A stretch of 64,000 nt of DNA from Zunongwangia atlantica 22II14-10F7 (GTDB taxonomy: Bacteria > Bacteroidota > Bacteroidia > Flavobacteriales > Flavobacteriaceae): NCBI RefSeq assembly GCF_002094855.1, contig NZ_ARYN01000001.1, positions 248,001 to 312,000 on the forward strand. The letters run 5' to 3'. The translations under genes were made by a program, and so were the position numbers. Positions within the stretch are counted from its first letter, which is position 1; the number at the start of each line of letters is the position of its first letter. The notes under the pieces were generated by a model. It worked only from the letters and a program-made list of their open reading frames with translations, was not told where the DNA came from and searched no databases. Below are positions 7,224 to 15,847 of this stretch, piece by piece.

Positions 7224-9239
7224 TTAATTTTCCGCTAAGTTATCTATTTTTTCTTTGAGTACAATTACAGATTGATTTTGGATGTTTACAAGCTTGTCCA
7301 TAAATTCTTTTAGGTATGGGTAGTAGCCAGAAGGATACATAGCTTCAGAAAATATAACTCTAAGTCGCACAAATAAATGATTATCGTCTGCCTTTTGAGT
7401 AATGTATTGAATTTTAGCTGCGCCATTTGGTAATGCAAACATTTCCTGTTTAGGCATTTCTATAATTTCATAATTTTCTGGGACTTCAACCAAAATACTA
7501 GAGCTGTAAATGTCTTTATAACCAAAATCGATAGGATATTTTCGTTCCTCAAGTTTAAAAGGATTCTCTTTCCAAAACACAAAAGTGAATGGGTTAAGGT
7601 AGATCCTGTCATTTATTTTCTGAGAAATATTTTTTAGCTCATAATTCACCAAAAGCTCCTTACTGGTATCGTCCTCGTTTTCGTAACTTAAATCAATAAG
7701 CTGGTAAGAATCACGAACAAAGTTAAGACCCTTTAAAATTTGTTCGTCTTCAGAAGCTTCGCTTATTTTTCGGCGTGCACTAGATGCATGGTAACCATCA
7801 AAACTTTGAGAGGATTTTACGATAGATGTCCCATCTTCCTGAACAAACAGGCTATCGCGATAGGCAACTTTAGAAAACTCTTCAGGAGCAATGTCTATCC
7901 AGCTACTTTCGGTATCAAAATCCAGTTTTCTTCCGTATTGGTTAAGTGCTCTAAAAGGAAGTTGTCCAAATTTCACAAACTCGTCTGTAGCATCTAACAT
8001 ATATTCTTTCCCGTCGATTTCTAACAAAACAAACAGGTAGTTAAAATCTGATAGCACCGGGATAATTTTCTTCGGAAATCCAGCATTACGAGTAGCACTA
8101 ATTACCGGATAAACGGTGTAGCCTGCGTTATTATAAAAATTATGAAGTAATACATTTACAGAAGAAATATTGCCGGTATGCTCGTCTAAAAGATCTTTAA
8201 TATTCATTTCATCAAAAATCCCATAATTGCCGTTCCATTTATAATTATCTCGAACAAAACTATAAATAGCTTTTGCTTTATCAAGATCGTTATCCTGGCT
8301 TGCAATATCGACAGGTAATAATTCATCTACCAATCGATCTTTTTTAAGCTGCTTACCAATGCCTTTATCGGTTTTAAATTCTCTATCTACATCTTTCCAT
8401 TCTTTGGTATATTTACGCTCATAACCATCTAGCATGGTGATTTGCTTTAATTCGTATTCTATTCTGGAAATATAGTTGTATTTAGAGGTAAGGTAATCTT
8501 CTTCAATAAAAGCTGGGATTTCCTGCATGGCATAAATAGTAGTTAGACAATCGCCGGCATTTTGTGATTGCCCGCCATAGAAGCAGTTCTTCTTGATATC
8601 GGCATCATTCTGGTCTAATTCTAATTCTCCTGTTTTAACGATGTTGTATTCGTAATTAGCAGGAATTTCAGTTTCGTAGCGGCTGTAAGCTTTTGGAATA
8701 TCGTCCTGAAACCACCATGTGTGGAAATTAAAAAGATAAGGAGTCTCTATTTGATAGGAGTACACCAAAACCGAACCAGGTTTTACGTCTGGGAAAGTGA
8801 ATTTTATATATTCATATTTGTCGTTTTCTTCAGTAAAAATTTTACTTTCAGAAAGCACGGTAGATTTAAGTGTAGATCCCTCTAAATAATAAGTAGTGGC
8901 TTTAAGATCATGAATTTTCTCTTTGTCGCTACCACCTTTGTAAAGCGGAATGGTAATATTTGCCTCGTCGTACCCCTCTTTATTTAAGATCTTGATTTTG
9001 GCTTCGTAATTGGTGAATAGATTAAATTCACGGCCATCTTCGATTTCACTGTAACCACTTTCATAAATATAAAAAGCGTTTGCTGTAGTATCTGGTAAAT
9101 ACGTATTAGCGTAAAGGTCTTCTTTTGTCACCCTAGTGCTACCAACATTAAAATTTTGCTGGTTGAATTGATGATCTTCTTCCTGAGCGAAAATGCTTAT
9201 GCTAAAAACAAGCAAAAGCGGTAATAATAATTTATTCAT
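7224..9239 (-). CDS. Exported DUF3857 / transglutaminase-like protein, probably non-catalytic
   Basis: A 671-residue protein with a signal peptide (LLLPLLLVFSISIFAQ, cleaved near 18). It has the N-terminal DUF3857 beta-sandwich (about 50-270), a transglutaminase-like core (about 295-430) and a C-terminal DUF2569/3858-like beta domain. The transglutaminase core contains GNISSVNVLLHNFYNNAGY where active enzymes have the catalytic Cys, and DFNYLFVLLE where the His would be; only LDATD (the Asp) is retained. It is therefore likely a binding or structural protein of the periplasm or surface. It lies 1 bp from the exonuclease gene and 6 bp from the channel gene, but no functional link is evident. 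Confidence 0.8.
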   Translation of the reverse strand: MNKLLLPLLLVFSISIFAQEEDHQFNQQNFNVGSTRVTKEDLYANTYLPDTTANAFYIYESGYSEIEDGREFNLFTNYEAKIKILNKEGYDEANITIPLYKGGSDKEKIHDLKATTYYLEGSTLKSTVLSESKIFTEENDKYEYIKFTFPDVKPGSVLVYSYQIETPYLFNFHTWWFQDDIPKAYSRYETEIPANYEYNIVKTGELELDQNDADIKKNCFYGGQSQNAGDCLTTIYAMQEIPAFIEEDYLTSKYNYISRIEYELKQITMLDGYERKYTKEWKDVDREFKTDKGIGKQLKKDRLVDELLPVDIASQDNDLDKAKAIYSFVRDNYKWNGNYGIFDEMNIKDLLDEHTGNISSVNVLLHNFYNNAGYTVYPVISATRNAGFPKKIIPVLSDFNYLFVLLEIDGKEYMLDATDEFVKFGQLPFRALNQYGRKLDFDTESSWIDIAPEEFSKVAYRDSLFVQEDGTSIVKSSQSFDGYHASSARRKISEASEDEQILKGLNFVRDSYQLIDLSYENEDDTSKELLVNYELKNISQKINDRIYLNPFTFVFWKENPFKLEERKYPIDFGYKDIYSSSILVEVPENYEIIEMPKQEMFALPNGAAKIQYITQKADDNHLFVRLRVIFSEAMYPSGYYPYLKEFMDKLVNIQNQSVIVLKEKIDNLAEN

Positions 9240-9240
9240 T

Positions 9241-10605
9241 TTACTGAAATTGAACGATTTTAAGCTTCTTATTTCTTCTTAAGTAGCTTTGGATGATGTG
9301 TTGGGCATCTCTATCATTCGTCATAGGGGTGATGATAGATTTTATAATATCTAAGTTATTAATTTGATGATTTAAATTATAATAACCTACACCTTTAAAT
9401 TTTCCATCTTCAATTAGTAACGCACTTTTTTCGTCTACATCGCGACCGCGATCTATCACCAACATATTTTGGTTAGTGTACGAGTATTTTTCTATAAGTT
9501 GCATTACTCTGGCATTATAATCTATAGGACTTTCTTTACCTATACAGGCACCATGGCAGCTCTTTATGGTGTAATTAAAACAACTACCAGAGCCTGGCTG
9601 TTCTCCAGAAATTCTTCCGCAAAGTTCGTATTCTTCAATCCACTTACTAAGCGTGTTCTTTGCTGAACGTAAGCTACTAAATGTTGTAATACAGTTTTTA
9701 GCAGATCTGGCTTTGCTTATTTTAAAATTGATATATCCGTCGTTGTCTGTATAGTGATAAAGACCGTGGGTAAATATATGTTTTTTTAGCGCCCTATTAT
9801 ATTTAGGCTTATTATTTTTTATTTCCTGATTTTCACGCAACAGCGCAATTAGCTCGTTACCGGTAGATTCGTAAGAAACTGAAGAAACTTTCTTTTGCAT
9901 TTCTCTGGCCTTCGCGTGATCGTTGGTAAAATGCTGATTTATACGCTTTTTAATATTCTTGCTCTTGCCAATATAGATGATCTCGCCATCCTCATCATGC
10001 AAATAATAAATACCGGTTATGGCCGGTAAATCATCCAGAATATAAACCAGTTTGCTATCTAATTGCCGTTTTGGTTCTTGCCTAACGTTATCCTTTAAAA
10101 TGTCTTTTTTTGTGTCTTTTGCCAATAACATTTTAAAAAGTTTTACCGTAGCCTGTGCATCACCATTAGCGCGATGGCGATCACTTAGCGGAATTCCCAA
10201 AGCTCTTACCAGTTTTCCTAAACTGTAAGAAGGCATATCTGGAATTAGCTTTTTAGAAAGTTCTACCGTGCATAAAGATTTTCGCTGAAATTCAAAACCA
10301 AGACGTTTAAATTCTGTTCTTAAAATTCGGTAATCAAATTTAGCATTATGGGCAACGATAATACAATCTTCAGTAATTTCTACAATACGTTTGGCAACCT
10401 CGTAAAATTTAGGAGCGTTGCGTAGCATTTCGTTATTAATACCGGTAAGGCCAACTACAAATGGTTGTATTGGGCGTTCTGGATTGATCAGGCTAATAAA
10501 CTGATCGACTACCTTTTCGCCGTCAAATTTGTAAATAGCAATTTCGGTTATTCCTTCCTCATTATACTTACCACCGGTAGTTTCTATGTCTAAAATTGCG
10601 TACAA
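9241..10605 (-). CDS. DEDDh exonuclease fused to a UvrC-like GIY-YIG nuclease
   Basis: A 454-residue two-nuclease fusion. Residues 1-165 form a DnaQ-type 3'-5' exonuclease with D6, E8, D91, H144 and D149 (DIETTG, AHNAKFDY, HRANGDA). Residues about 190-290 are a UvrC/Cho-type GIY-YIG domain (GIY 198-200, YIG 211-213, catalytic Glu in LLRENQEIK followed by NNKPKYN). The remaining C-terminal 160 residues include a cysteine-bearing segment. Such fusions are annotated as PolC/epsilon-like with Cho-like nuclease and are thought to act in DNA repair; a direct role is not proven. It sits 20 bp after the yggS-like gene in one operon. Confidence 0.87.
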   Translation of the reverse strand: MYAILDIETTGGKYNEEGITEIAIYKFDGEKVVDQFISLINPERPIQPFVVGLTGINNEMLRNAPKFYEVAKRIVEITEDCIIVAHNAKFDYRILRTEFKRLGFEFQRKSLCTVELSKKLIPDMPSYSLGKLVRALGIPLSDRHRANGDAQATVKLFKMLLAKDTKKDILKDNVRQEPKRQLDSKLVYILDDLPAITGIYYLHDEDGEIIYIGKSKNIKKRINQHFTNDHAKAREMQKKVSSVSYESTGNELIALLRENQEIKNNKPKYNRALKKHIFTHGLYHYTDNDGYINFKISKARSAKNCITTFSSLRSAKNTLSKWIEEYELCGRISGEQPGSGSCFNYTIKSCHGACIGKESPIDYNARVMQLIEKYSYTNQNMLVIDRGRDVDEKSALLIEDGKFKGVGYYNLNHQINNLDIIKSIITPMTNDRDAQHIIQSYLRRNKKLKIVQFQ

Positions 10606-10625
10606 AAACTCTTCTTTCTTTTTTC

Positions 10626-11285
10626 TTAATTGTAATTACGAGCTCCAAAAATCGAACTTCCAATTCTTACCATGGTGCTTCCATGTTTTACAGCAATTTT
10701 ATAATCACCGCTCATCCCCATAGAAAGCTCTTTAATTGCCGGGTATTTTACTCTGAAATCTTTAAAAACCGAATGCAGGTAATCAAACTCTTCCGCAACT
10801 TTATCATCATTTTCAGTGTTTGTTGCCATTCCCATTAAACCTACAACAGCTACATTTTCGAATGCTTTATATTCAGTAGATTGTAAAATTTCTTCAGCTT
10901 CACCAGCAGAAATACCGAATTTAGAATCTTCATCAGCAATTTTTATCTGCAGTAAACATCTAATCACGCGATCATGTTTCTTTGCCTGTTTATTGATTTC
11001 CTTTAAAAGTTTTAGGCTATCAACTGCATGAATCAGGCCAACATAAGGCGCCATATATTTCACCTTATTTCGCTGAACGTGACCAACCATATGCCATTCG
11101 ATATCTTTTGGTAAAGCTTCCCATTTATCGGTCATATCCTGGATTTTGTTTTCACCAAATATGCGCTGTCCTACTTCATAAGCTTCCATGATATCTTCGT
11201 TAGGCTTGGTTTTGCTTATCGCTACAAGATCTACGGTATCAGGAAGTTCTTCAGTATATTTTTTGATATTTTCAGCAATACTCAT
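10626..11285 (-). CDS. YggS/PROSC-family pyridoxal-phosphate homeostasis protein
   Basis: A 219-residue PLP-binding TIM-barrel protein. The cofactor lysine is K25 in VAISKTKP, and the family hallmarks FGENKIQD, WHMVGHVQRNK, GLMGMA and the C-terminal SMGMSGDY with GSTMVRIGSSIFG are all present. The family buffers free PLP and affects amino acid metabolism; it has no known catalytic activity. Length fits the family (about 215-235). It is the first gene of the tight run down to miaA; the gap of 83 bp to the upstream DUF1015 gene leaves open whether that gene belongs to the same transcript. Confidence 0.92.
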   Translation of the reverse strand: MSIAENIKKYTEELPDTVDLVAISKTKPNEDIMEAYEVGQRIFGENKIQDMTDKWEALPKDIEWHMVGHVQRNKVKYMAPYVGLIHAVDSLKLLKEINKQAKKHDRVIRCLLQIKIADEDSKFGISAGEAEEILQSTEYKAFENVAVVGLMGMATNTENDDKVAEEFDYLHSVFKDFRVKYPAIKELSMGMSGDYKIAVKHGSTMVRIGSSIFGARNYN

Positions 11286-11368
11286 TCTGCGTTGTTTCTT
11301 CGGTTAAGTAGGTTCTTCTTTAACTACTGCAAGATAATAATTAATAGAATCAAATAAGGTATTCCTGC

Positions 11369-12604
11369 TTAAAACTCGTAAATGGTAAGTCCGCTTCTTA
11401 ATTTAGGTTCGATATAAGTGCTTTTAGGCGGCATTGTTAAACCTTCATCTGCAATTTTTTTAATTTCTGAAATAGTCGCCGGCATCATTCCAAAACCAAC
11501 AGCAAAATCCCCGCTATCGATCATCTTCTTTAATTCCAGAACATCTTTTTTACCCGGAATATAACTGATGCGTTTGTCTTTGCGTAAATCTTTAATGCCT
11601 AAAATTGGCGCTAAAACACGCTCATATAAAATCTGGCTATCAAGCTGACTAAGCGTATCTGTAAAATTCATGCTGGTTTTACGTAAATACAGCGTATAAA
11701 ATTCACCATCTAAATACATTTTAAATTGGTGTTTTTCTTCAGGGGTGTGAGCGTCTAGACTTCGATTTTCGATCCTGAAATGTTCATCGAGCTTAATTAA
11801 AAAGTCTTCTTTAGAAAATCCATTAAGATCGGTTACCAATCGCCGAAATTGATAGATTTTTAAATGCTCTTCAGGAATAAAATAGCTTAGAAAATGGTTG
11901 TAAGACTCTTTGCCAGTGTGATTTTCGTTATTTTCAGCCGATTCTTTAGAAAGCAGGAAAGAGGAAGCACAGCGGTGATGCCCATCAGCGATATAAATGC
12001 TGTTTAAGCCAGAAAAGAAGTGCTGAATTTGTTCAATTTCAGCTTTATCATCAACCTTCCATAAATAATGTGTTTCCCTTTGGCGAGTTGCAAACTCATA
12101 TTCGGGATTTTGAAGCATTATTTTTTCTAAGATTTGCTGAATTTCAGGCTGGTTTTCATAAGTAAGTAACACCGGTTCTGTATTAAATCCAACCGTTTTT
12201 ACATATTCTTTAAACATAACCTCGCGGCTGGCAATGGTCTCTTCATGTTTACGAATAATCCCATTTTTGTAATCTTCAGCACTGGCAGCAGCGATAATTC
12301 CGCAGCAGGAAAGATCACGAGTTTCCATTTTGTACACATAAAAACATGGATTTTCATCCTGAATAAAGGTGTCTTCCTCCTTAAATTCAAGATAACGATT
12401 CTTAATCAGCTGAAATTTCTGCGTTCCGCTTATGGTGTGCTGAAATTTATAGGCCGGATTCAAAATATGAAGAAATGAATACGGATTATAATCCAATCTG
12501 GCACGCATTTCAGCCTCATTGTACTCGCCATAAGGTCTGGAAGCAACAAGTCCCGCTCGCGCTCGCTGTGGTCGTACCGCTTTAAATGGAGTTATTTTTA
12601 CCAA
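11369..12604 (-). CDS. DUF1015 family protein
   Basis: A 411-residue cytoplasmic protein without signal peptide or membrane segments. The recognisable hallmark is YIADGHHRCASSFLL near 203-217, followed by the DUF1015 core that ends in PPKSTYIEPKLRSGL close to the C terminus. The DGHHR motif recalls ParB/Srx-fold proteins, some of which are free-serine kinases, so a small-molecule kinase role is conceivable but not shown here. Length is normal for the family. It is transcribed in the same direction as yggS. The 265-bp region in front of it contains two dispersed repeats. Confidence 0.8.
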   Translation of the reverse strand: MVKITPFKAVRPQRARAGLVASRPYGEYNEAEMRARLDYNPYSFLHILNPAYKFQHTISGTQKFQLIKNRYLEFKEEDTFIQDENPCFYVYKMETRDLSCCGIIAAASAEDYKNGIIRKHEETIASREVMFKEYVKTVGFNTEPVLLTYENQPEIQQILEKIMLQNPEYEFATRQRETHYLWKVDDKAEIEQIQHFFSGLNSIYIADGHHRCASSFLLSKESAENNENHTGKESYNHFLSYFIPEEHLKIYQFRRLVTDLNGFSKEDFLIKLDEHFRIENRSLDAHTPEEKHQFKMYLDGEFYTLYLRKTSMNFTDTLSQLDSQILYERVLAPILGIKDLRKDKRISYIPGKKDVLELKKMIDSGDFAVGFGMMPATISEIKKIADEGLTMPPKSTYIEPKLRSGLTIYEF

Positions 12605-12637
12605 CTTCTTTTGGTGTTTTAATCAGTGTTTTTTCAT

Positions 12638-12748
12638 GTCATTTCGAGCGAAATGTAATGAAGTCGAGAAATCTCAAATTTTATATAGCTAAGATTTCTC
12701 CATTTCGCTACACTCCATCTGCCTGCCGGCTGGCAGGGTCGAAATGAC
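12638..12748. repeat. GTCATTTCGA-type dispersed repeat with cruciform structure
   Basis: The outer arms are GTCATTTCGA (12638-12647) and its complement TCGAAATGAC (12739-12748). Inside, GAGAAATCT (12666-12674) pairs with AGATTTCTC (12692-12700), and a further hairpin CCTGCC-GGCT-GGCAGG sits at 12722-12737. Between the arms are variants of a GAGCGAAGTCGAGA-like core. A related copy lies inside the type IIG gene (22138-22171), and the CCTGCC hairpin recurs at 19685-19701. The element occupies the non-coding stretch 12605-12869 together with a second hairpin repeat. Confidence 0.75.
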
Positions 12749-12778
12749 TTTTTTATTTTTAATTTTGATCTGCTCGTC

Positions 12779-12799
12779 ATCCCGGACTTGATCCGGGAT
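12779..12799. repeat. ATCCCGGA hairpin repeat
   Basis: A perfect 8-bp stem ATCCCGGA (12779-12786) / TCCGGGAT (12792-12799) with loop CTTGA, immediately following the larger repeat. This G+C-rich block stands out from the A+T-rich surroundings. Similar CGTCATCCCGGACTTGATCC-type units are common dispersed repeats in many bacteria, so it is read as a repeat rather than a terminator; no T tract follows. Confidence 0.6.
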
Positions 12800-12869
12800 C
12801 TCATCCACAACTTATGCAGGAATATTATGATTGCGAATTCTAATAAAATTCAAAAAATAAGACTCAATT

Positions 12870-13757
12870 TTATACAAACTGAGCTGATACTTTTTCAGCT
12901 TTTTTATTTTCAGCATAATCATAAAAACCTTCACCAGATTTCACACCCATTTTTCCGGCCTGCACCATATTTACCAGTAATGGACAAGGTGCGTATTTTG
13001 GATTTTTGAATCCGTTATACATCACCTCCAATATCGAAAGACAAACGTCTAAACCAATAAAGTCGGCTAGTTGTAAAGGTCCCATAGGATGCGCCATTCC
13101 CAACTTCATTACCGTATCGATCTCGTAAACACCGGCAACACCATTGTAAAGTGTTTCGATCGCTTCGTTGATCATTGGTATTAAAATTCTGTTAGCTACA
13201 AATCCCGGGTAATCATTTACTTCAACAGGAACTTTATTAAGTTTTTCTGAAAGTTTCATGATCTTTTCGGTCACTTCATCAGAGGTATTGTAGCCTCTAA
13301 TAATTTCAACCAATTTCATGATCGGCACCGGATTCATAAAATGCATCCCAATAACACGTTGCTGATTTTTTACTACGGAAGCAATTTTAGTGATCGATAT
13401 CGAAGAAGTATTCGACGCCAAAATCACATTCTCGTCGCAAATATCGTTTAACTGACTAAAGATCTTCAGTTTTAAATTCTCATTTTCAGTAGCCGCTTCA
13501 ACAACAAGATCTACATTTTTTACTCCTGAAGGAATATCGATAAAACTAGAAATATTCGCTAAAGTTTGTTCTTTATCTTTTTCAGAAATCTTCTCTTTGG
13601 CCAACATACGATCTAAATTATTGATAATCGTATCGATTCCTTTTTGAAGATTTTCCTTAGAAATATCAATTAGGTTTACGTTAAATCCAAATTGGGCAAA
13701 AGTATGGGCAATTCCGTTTCCCATTGTTCCTGCACCAATCACAGCAATTGTGTTCAT
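12870..13757 (-). CDS. 3-hydroxybutyryl-CoA (3-hydroxyacyl-CoA) dehydrogenase
   Basis: A 295-residue NAD(P)-dependent dehydrogenase. The Rossmann motif GAGTMGNG is at 8-15, followed by an Asp-ended strand (VNLID), the adenine loop ASNTSSISIT, the active-site motif MHFMNPVPIMKLVE, and the C-terminal dimerisation domain with GFVANRILIPMINEA and GMAHPMGPLQLADFIGLD. It interconverts acetoacetyl-CoA and 3-hydroxybutyryl-CoA, or related acyl-CoAs. It sits 22 bp after the Gfo/Idh/MocA gene and is probably co-transcribed with it. The C-terminal tail is slightly longer than the shortest family members. Substrate chain length cannot be fixed from sequence. Confidence 0.9.
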   Translation of the reverse strand: MNTIAVIGAGTMGNGIAHTFAQFGFNVNLIDISKENLQKGIDTIINNLDRMLAKEKISEKDKEQTLANISSFIDIPSGVKNVDLVVEAATENENLKLKIFSQLNDICDENVILASNTSSISITKIASVVKNQQRVIGMHFMNPVPIMKLVEIIRGYNTSDEVTEKIMKLSEKLNKVPVEVNDYPGFVANRILIPMINEAIETLYNGVAGVYEIDTVMKLGMAHPMGPLQLADFIGLDVCLSILEVMYNGFKNPKYAPCPLLVNMVQAGKMGVKSGEGFYDYAENKKAEKVSAQFV

Positions 13758-13779
13758 ACTATATTCCGTTTTGTGTGGT

Positions 13780-14739
13780 TTAAAAATTAGCGATCACCTC
13801 TTTGGCGATCTTAAGCGCTTTTGCGCCCTGTTCTAAAGTCACGATCGGGGTAGTATCGTTGGTAATGGCATCGGCAAAAGTTTCTAGCTCATCCAGGATG
13901 GCGTTATTTGGGGAAACCGATGGGTTATCGTAATATATTTGTTTTTTAACTCCTTCAGCGTTTTGTAGGATCATGGCAAATTCATCTGGTTCAGCCGGAG
14001 CATCTTTCATTTTTACCACCTCACATTTTTTCTCCAGGAAGTCAACCGAGATATAAGCGTCTCTTTGGAAAAATCTAGATTTACGCATGTTTTTCATCGA
14101 AATTCGGCTAGCCGTTAAATTTGCAACACAGCCATTTTCGAATTCAATTCTTGCATTGGCAATATCTGGAGTATCACTAATTACAGAAACACCGCTGGCG
14201 TTAATGCTTTTTACTTCAGATTTTACAACGCTTAAAATAGCGTCGATATCGTGAATCATCAAATCTAAAACTACTGGAACATCTGTCCCGCGAGGATTAA
14301 ATTCAGCAAGGCGATGCGCTTCAATAAACATAGGGTTTTCGATGCGATCTACCACAGATCTAAACGCCGGATTAAATCGCTCTACATGCCCAACCTGGCC
14401 TTTTACACCATTTTCTGAAGCCATTTTTATAAGCTCTTCGGCTTCCTCGAAAGTATTGGTAATTGGTTTCTCTATAAACAAATGTTTTTTTGCTGAAATT
14501 ACCTTTTTTGCCACAACAAAATGAGCAAGCGTAGGCGTTACTACATCTATCACATCTACATCTGCAATTAATTGATCTAGATCATCGTAAGCAGTATAGC
14601 CAAATTCTGCAGCAACTTTTTCTGAATTCTCCTTGTCGGCATCATAGAAACCAACAAGTGTATATTTTGAAGATTGATTTAGTAATTTTAAATGGATTTT
14701 ACCCAGGTGTCCCGCACCCAGTACCCCAACTTTAAGCAT
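13780..14739 (-). CDS. Gfo/Idh/MocA family NAD(P)-dependent oxidoreductase
   Basis: A 319-residue cytoplasmic oxidoreductase. The N-terminal Rossmann fold has GAGHLGKIH at about 7-15, the family motif EKPIT lies near 94-98, and GHVERFNP lies near 117-124 with the usual C-terminal alpha/beta domain. Family members act on sugars, sugar nucleotides or related polyols; the substrate cannot be named here. A TAnnTTTG match on the minus strand (14756-14763) lies just ahead of the ATG. The next gene downstream (a hydroxyacyl-CoA dehydrogenase) follows after 22 bp. Confidence 0.85.
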   Translation of the reverse strand: MLKVGVLGAGHLGKIHLKLLNQSSKYTLVGFYDADKENSEKVAAEFGYTAYDDLDQLIADVDVIDVVTPTLAHFVVAKKVISAKKHLFIEKPITNTFEEAEELIKMASENGVKGQVGHVERFNPAFRSVVDRIENPMFIEAHRLAEFNPRGTDVPVVLDLMIHDIDAILSVVKSEVKSINASGVSVISDTPDIANARIEFENGCVANLTASRISMKNMRKSRFFQRDAYISVDFLEKKCEVVKMKDAPAEPDEFAMILQNAEGVKKQIYYDNPSVSPNNAILDELETFADAITNDTTPIVTLEQGAKALKIAKEVIANF

Positions 14740-14755
14740 AAGCTTCGATTTTTCA

Positions 14756-14763
14756 CAAAAATA
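14756..14763 (-). promoter_or_regulatory. Candidate −7 promoter element for the oxidoreductase/dehydrogenase pair
   Basis: Read on the minus strand the site is TATTTTTG, an exact match to the Bacteroidota TAnnTTTG −7 element, placed about 16-24 bp upstream of the start codon at 14739. No convincing TTG −33 element is found 17-23 bp further upstream, so confidence is modest. Confidence 0.4.
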
Positions 14764-14981
14764 CTATTTTGATTGTAAACAGATTATATTTTTATCTTAA
14801 TATCATGCCGGTTTTTGCTTGGAGCAATAGGTTTTGTTTCCCTATTTTTGCCCGGTAATTGTGATTTAAAATCTACGTTTTTAAGTCGAATTTCGATGTC
14901 GGAAAAGCTAATTTTTAGAAATAAATTCTTAGCTTTTAAACTTAATTTTAGGCGAAATAATCTATAAAAATTGCAGTAAAA

Positions 14982-15626
14982 TTGTATAAAGATACTTTTA
15001 GACATAAAGGGAAAAGGCAACAACTGGTTGATGTTATCATCCAAAAAGGAATACAGGATCGCAAGGTTTTACAGGCGATTGGTAAAATTCCGCGTCATCT
15101 TTTTATGGATAGTAGTTTTGAAGATCATGCCTATCAGGATAAAGCATTTCCCATCGCTGCAGATCAAACAATTTCTCAACCTTATACAGTAGCTTTTCAG
15201 AGTGAACTTTTGGAAATTACTGAAGGCGAAAATGTTCTGGAAATAGGGACGGGTAGTGGCTACCAAACTGCTGTTTTATGTGAACTTGGCGCCCGGGTTT
15301 TTAGTATAGAACGTCAACGAGAATTGTATAAAAAAACAAAGGCATTTTTAAGTAAAATCGGTTATCGTCCCAAGCACTTAAGTTTTGGCGATGGCTACAA
15401 AGGTTTGCCAGCTTATGCACCTTTCGATAAAATTATTGTAACCGCGGGGGCACCTTATGTTCCTAAAGATCTATTAGGGCAATTAAAAGTAGGAGGAAGG
15501 TTGGTTATTCCTGTTGGGGAAGATGTACAGATCATGACTTTATTCGTTCGAAAATCTCCAACAGAATTCGATAAAACTGAATTTGGCGAGTTTCGCTTCG
15601 TTCCACTTTTGGAAGATAAGAACTAG
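14982..15626 (+). CDS. pcm: Protein-L-isoaspartate O-methyltransferase
   Basis: A 214-residue SAM-dependent methyltransferase that repairs isoaspartyl residues. Hallmarks are the N-terminal PRHLFM, AYQDKAFPI and the TISQPYTVA active-site loop, motif I VLEIGTGSGYQTAV, and the C-terminal GGRLVIPVG. The only in-frame start options after the stop at 14958-14960 are TTG (14982) and the rarer ATT/ATA, so the gene most probably starts at TTG; the usual N terminus of the family (KDTFRHKG-like) begins right there. It converges on the M28 peptidase gene; a perfect bidirectional terminator lies between them. Confidence 0.92.
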   Translation: MYKDTFRHKGKRQQLVDVIIQKGIQDRKVLQAIGKIPRHLFMDSSFEDHAYQDKAFPIAADQTISQPYTVAFQSELLEITEGENVLEIGTGSGYQTAVLCELGARVFSIERQRELYKKTKAFLSKIGYRPKHLSFGDGYKGLPAYAPFDKIIVTAGAPYVPKDLLGQLKVGGRLVIPVGEDVQIMTLFVRKSPTEFDKTEFGEFRFVPLLEDKN

Positions 15627-15629
15627 TTT

Positions 15630-15695
15630 TCAGAGAGCAGTCTTCAGTAGTAGTAAGCAGTTTGCAGTAACAGTGTTCAGTAAGCAGTGCTCAAT
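15630..15695. repeat. Degenerate CAGT/TTCAGTA low-complexity repeat
   Basis: About 65 bp made of degenerate 7-10 bp units around CAGT (GCAGT, TTCAGTA, GCAGTTTGCAGTAACAGT and so on) immediately after pcm. It has no coding potential and no clear fold, and looks like a slipped-strand-expanded intergenic repeat. The following A-rich stretch leads into the terminator at 15801. Confidence 0.5.
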
Positions 15696-15800
15696 AAAAC
15701 TTTAAAGAGATCTCTCCACAAGGTCCAGATGACTAGGGAATGAGTCTCCAATGATCAACGTACTCAAAATACCAATAACCAAAAGTCAAAAACCAAAAAA

Positions 15801-15825
15801 AAGCCTCATGAAACTCATGAGGCTT
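15801..15825. terminator. Bidirectional intrinsic terminator between pcm and the M28 peptidase gene
   Basis: A perfect 11-bp stem (AAGCCTCATGA 15801-15811 / TCATGAGGCTT 15815-15825) with a 3-nt loop is flanked by an A run on the left and a T run on the right, so it can work on both strands for the two converging genes. Confidence 0.85.
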
Positions 15826-15847
15826 TTTAATGTTTTCCGCAGAAAAA

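Noticed and set aside
12788-13009. 73-codon plus-strand frame after the hairpin repeat
   Set aside because: Most of it is antisense to the hydroxyacyl-CoA dehydrogenase C terminus; no independent support.
14784-15044. 86-codon minus-strand frame across the pcm start
   Set aside because: It would overlap the conserved pcm N terminus; its composition is that of translated A+T-rich spacer.
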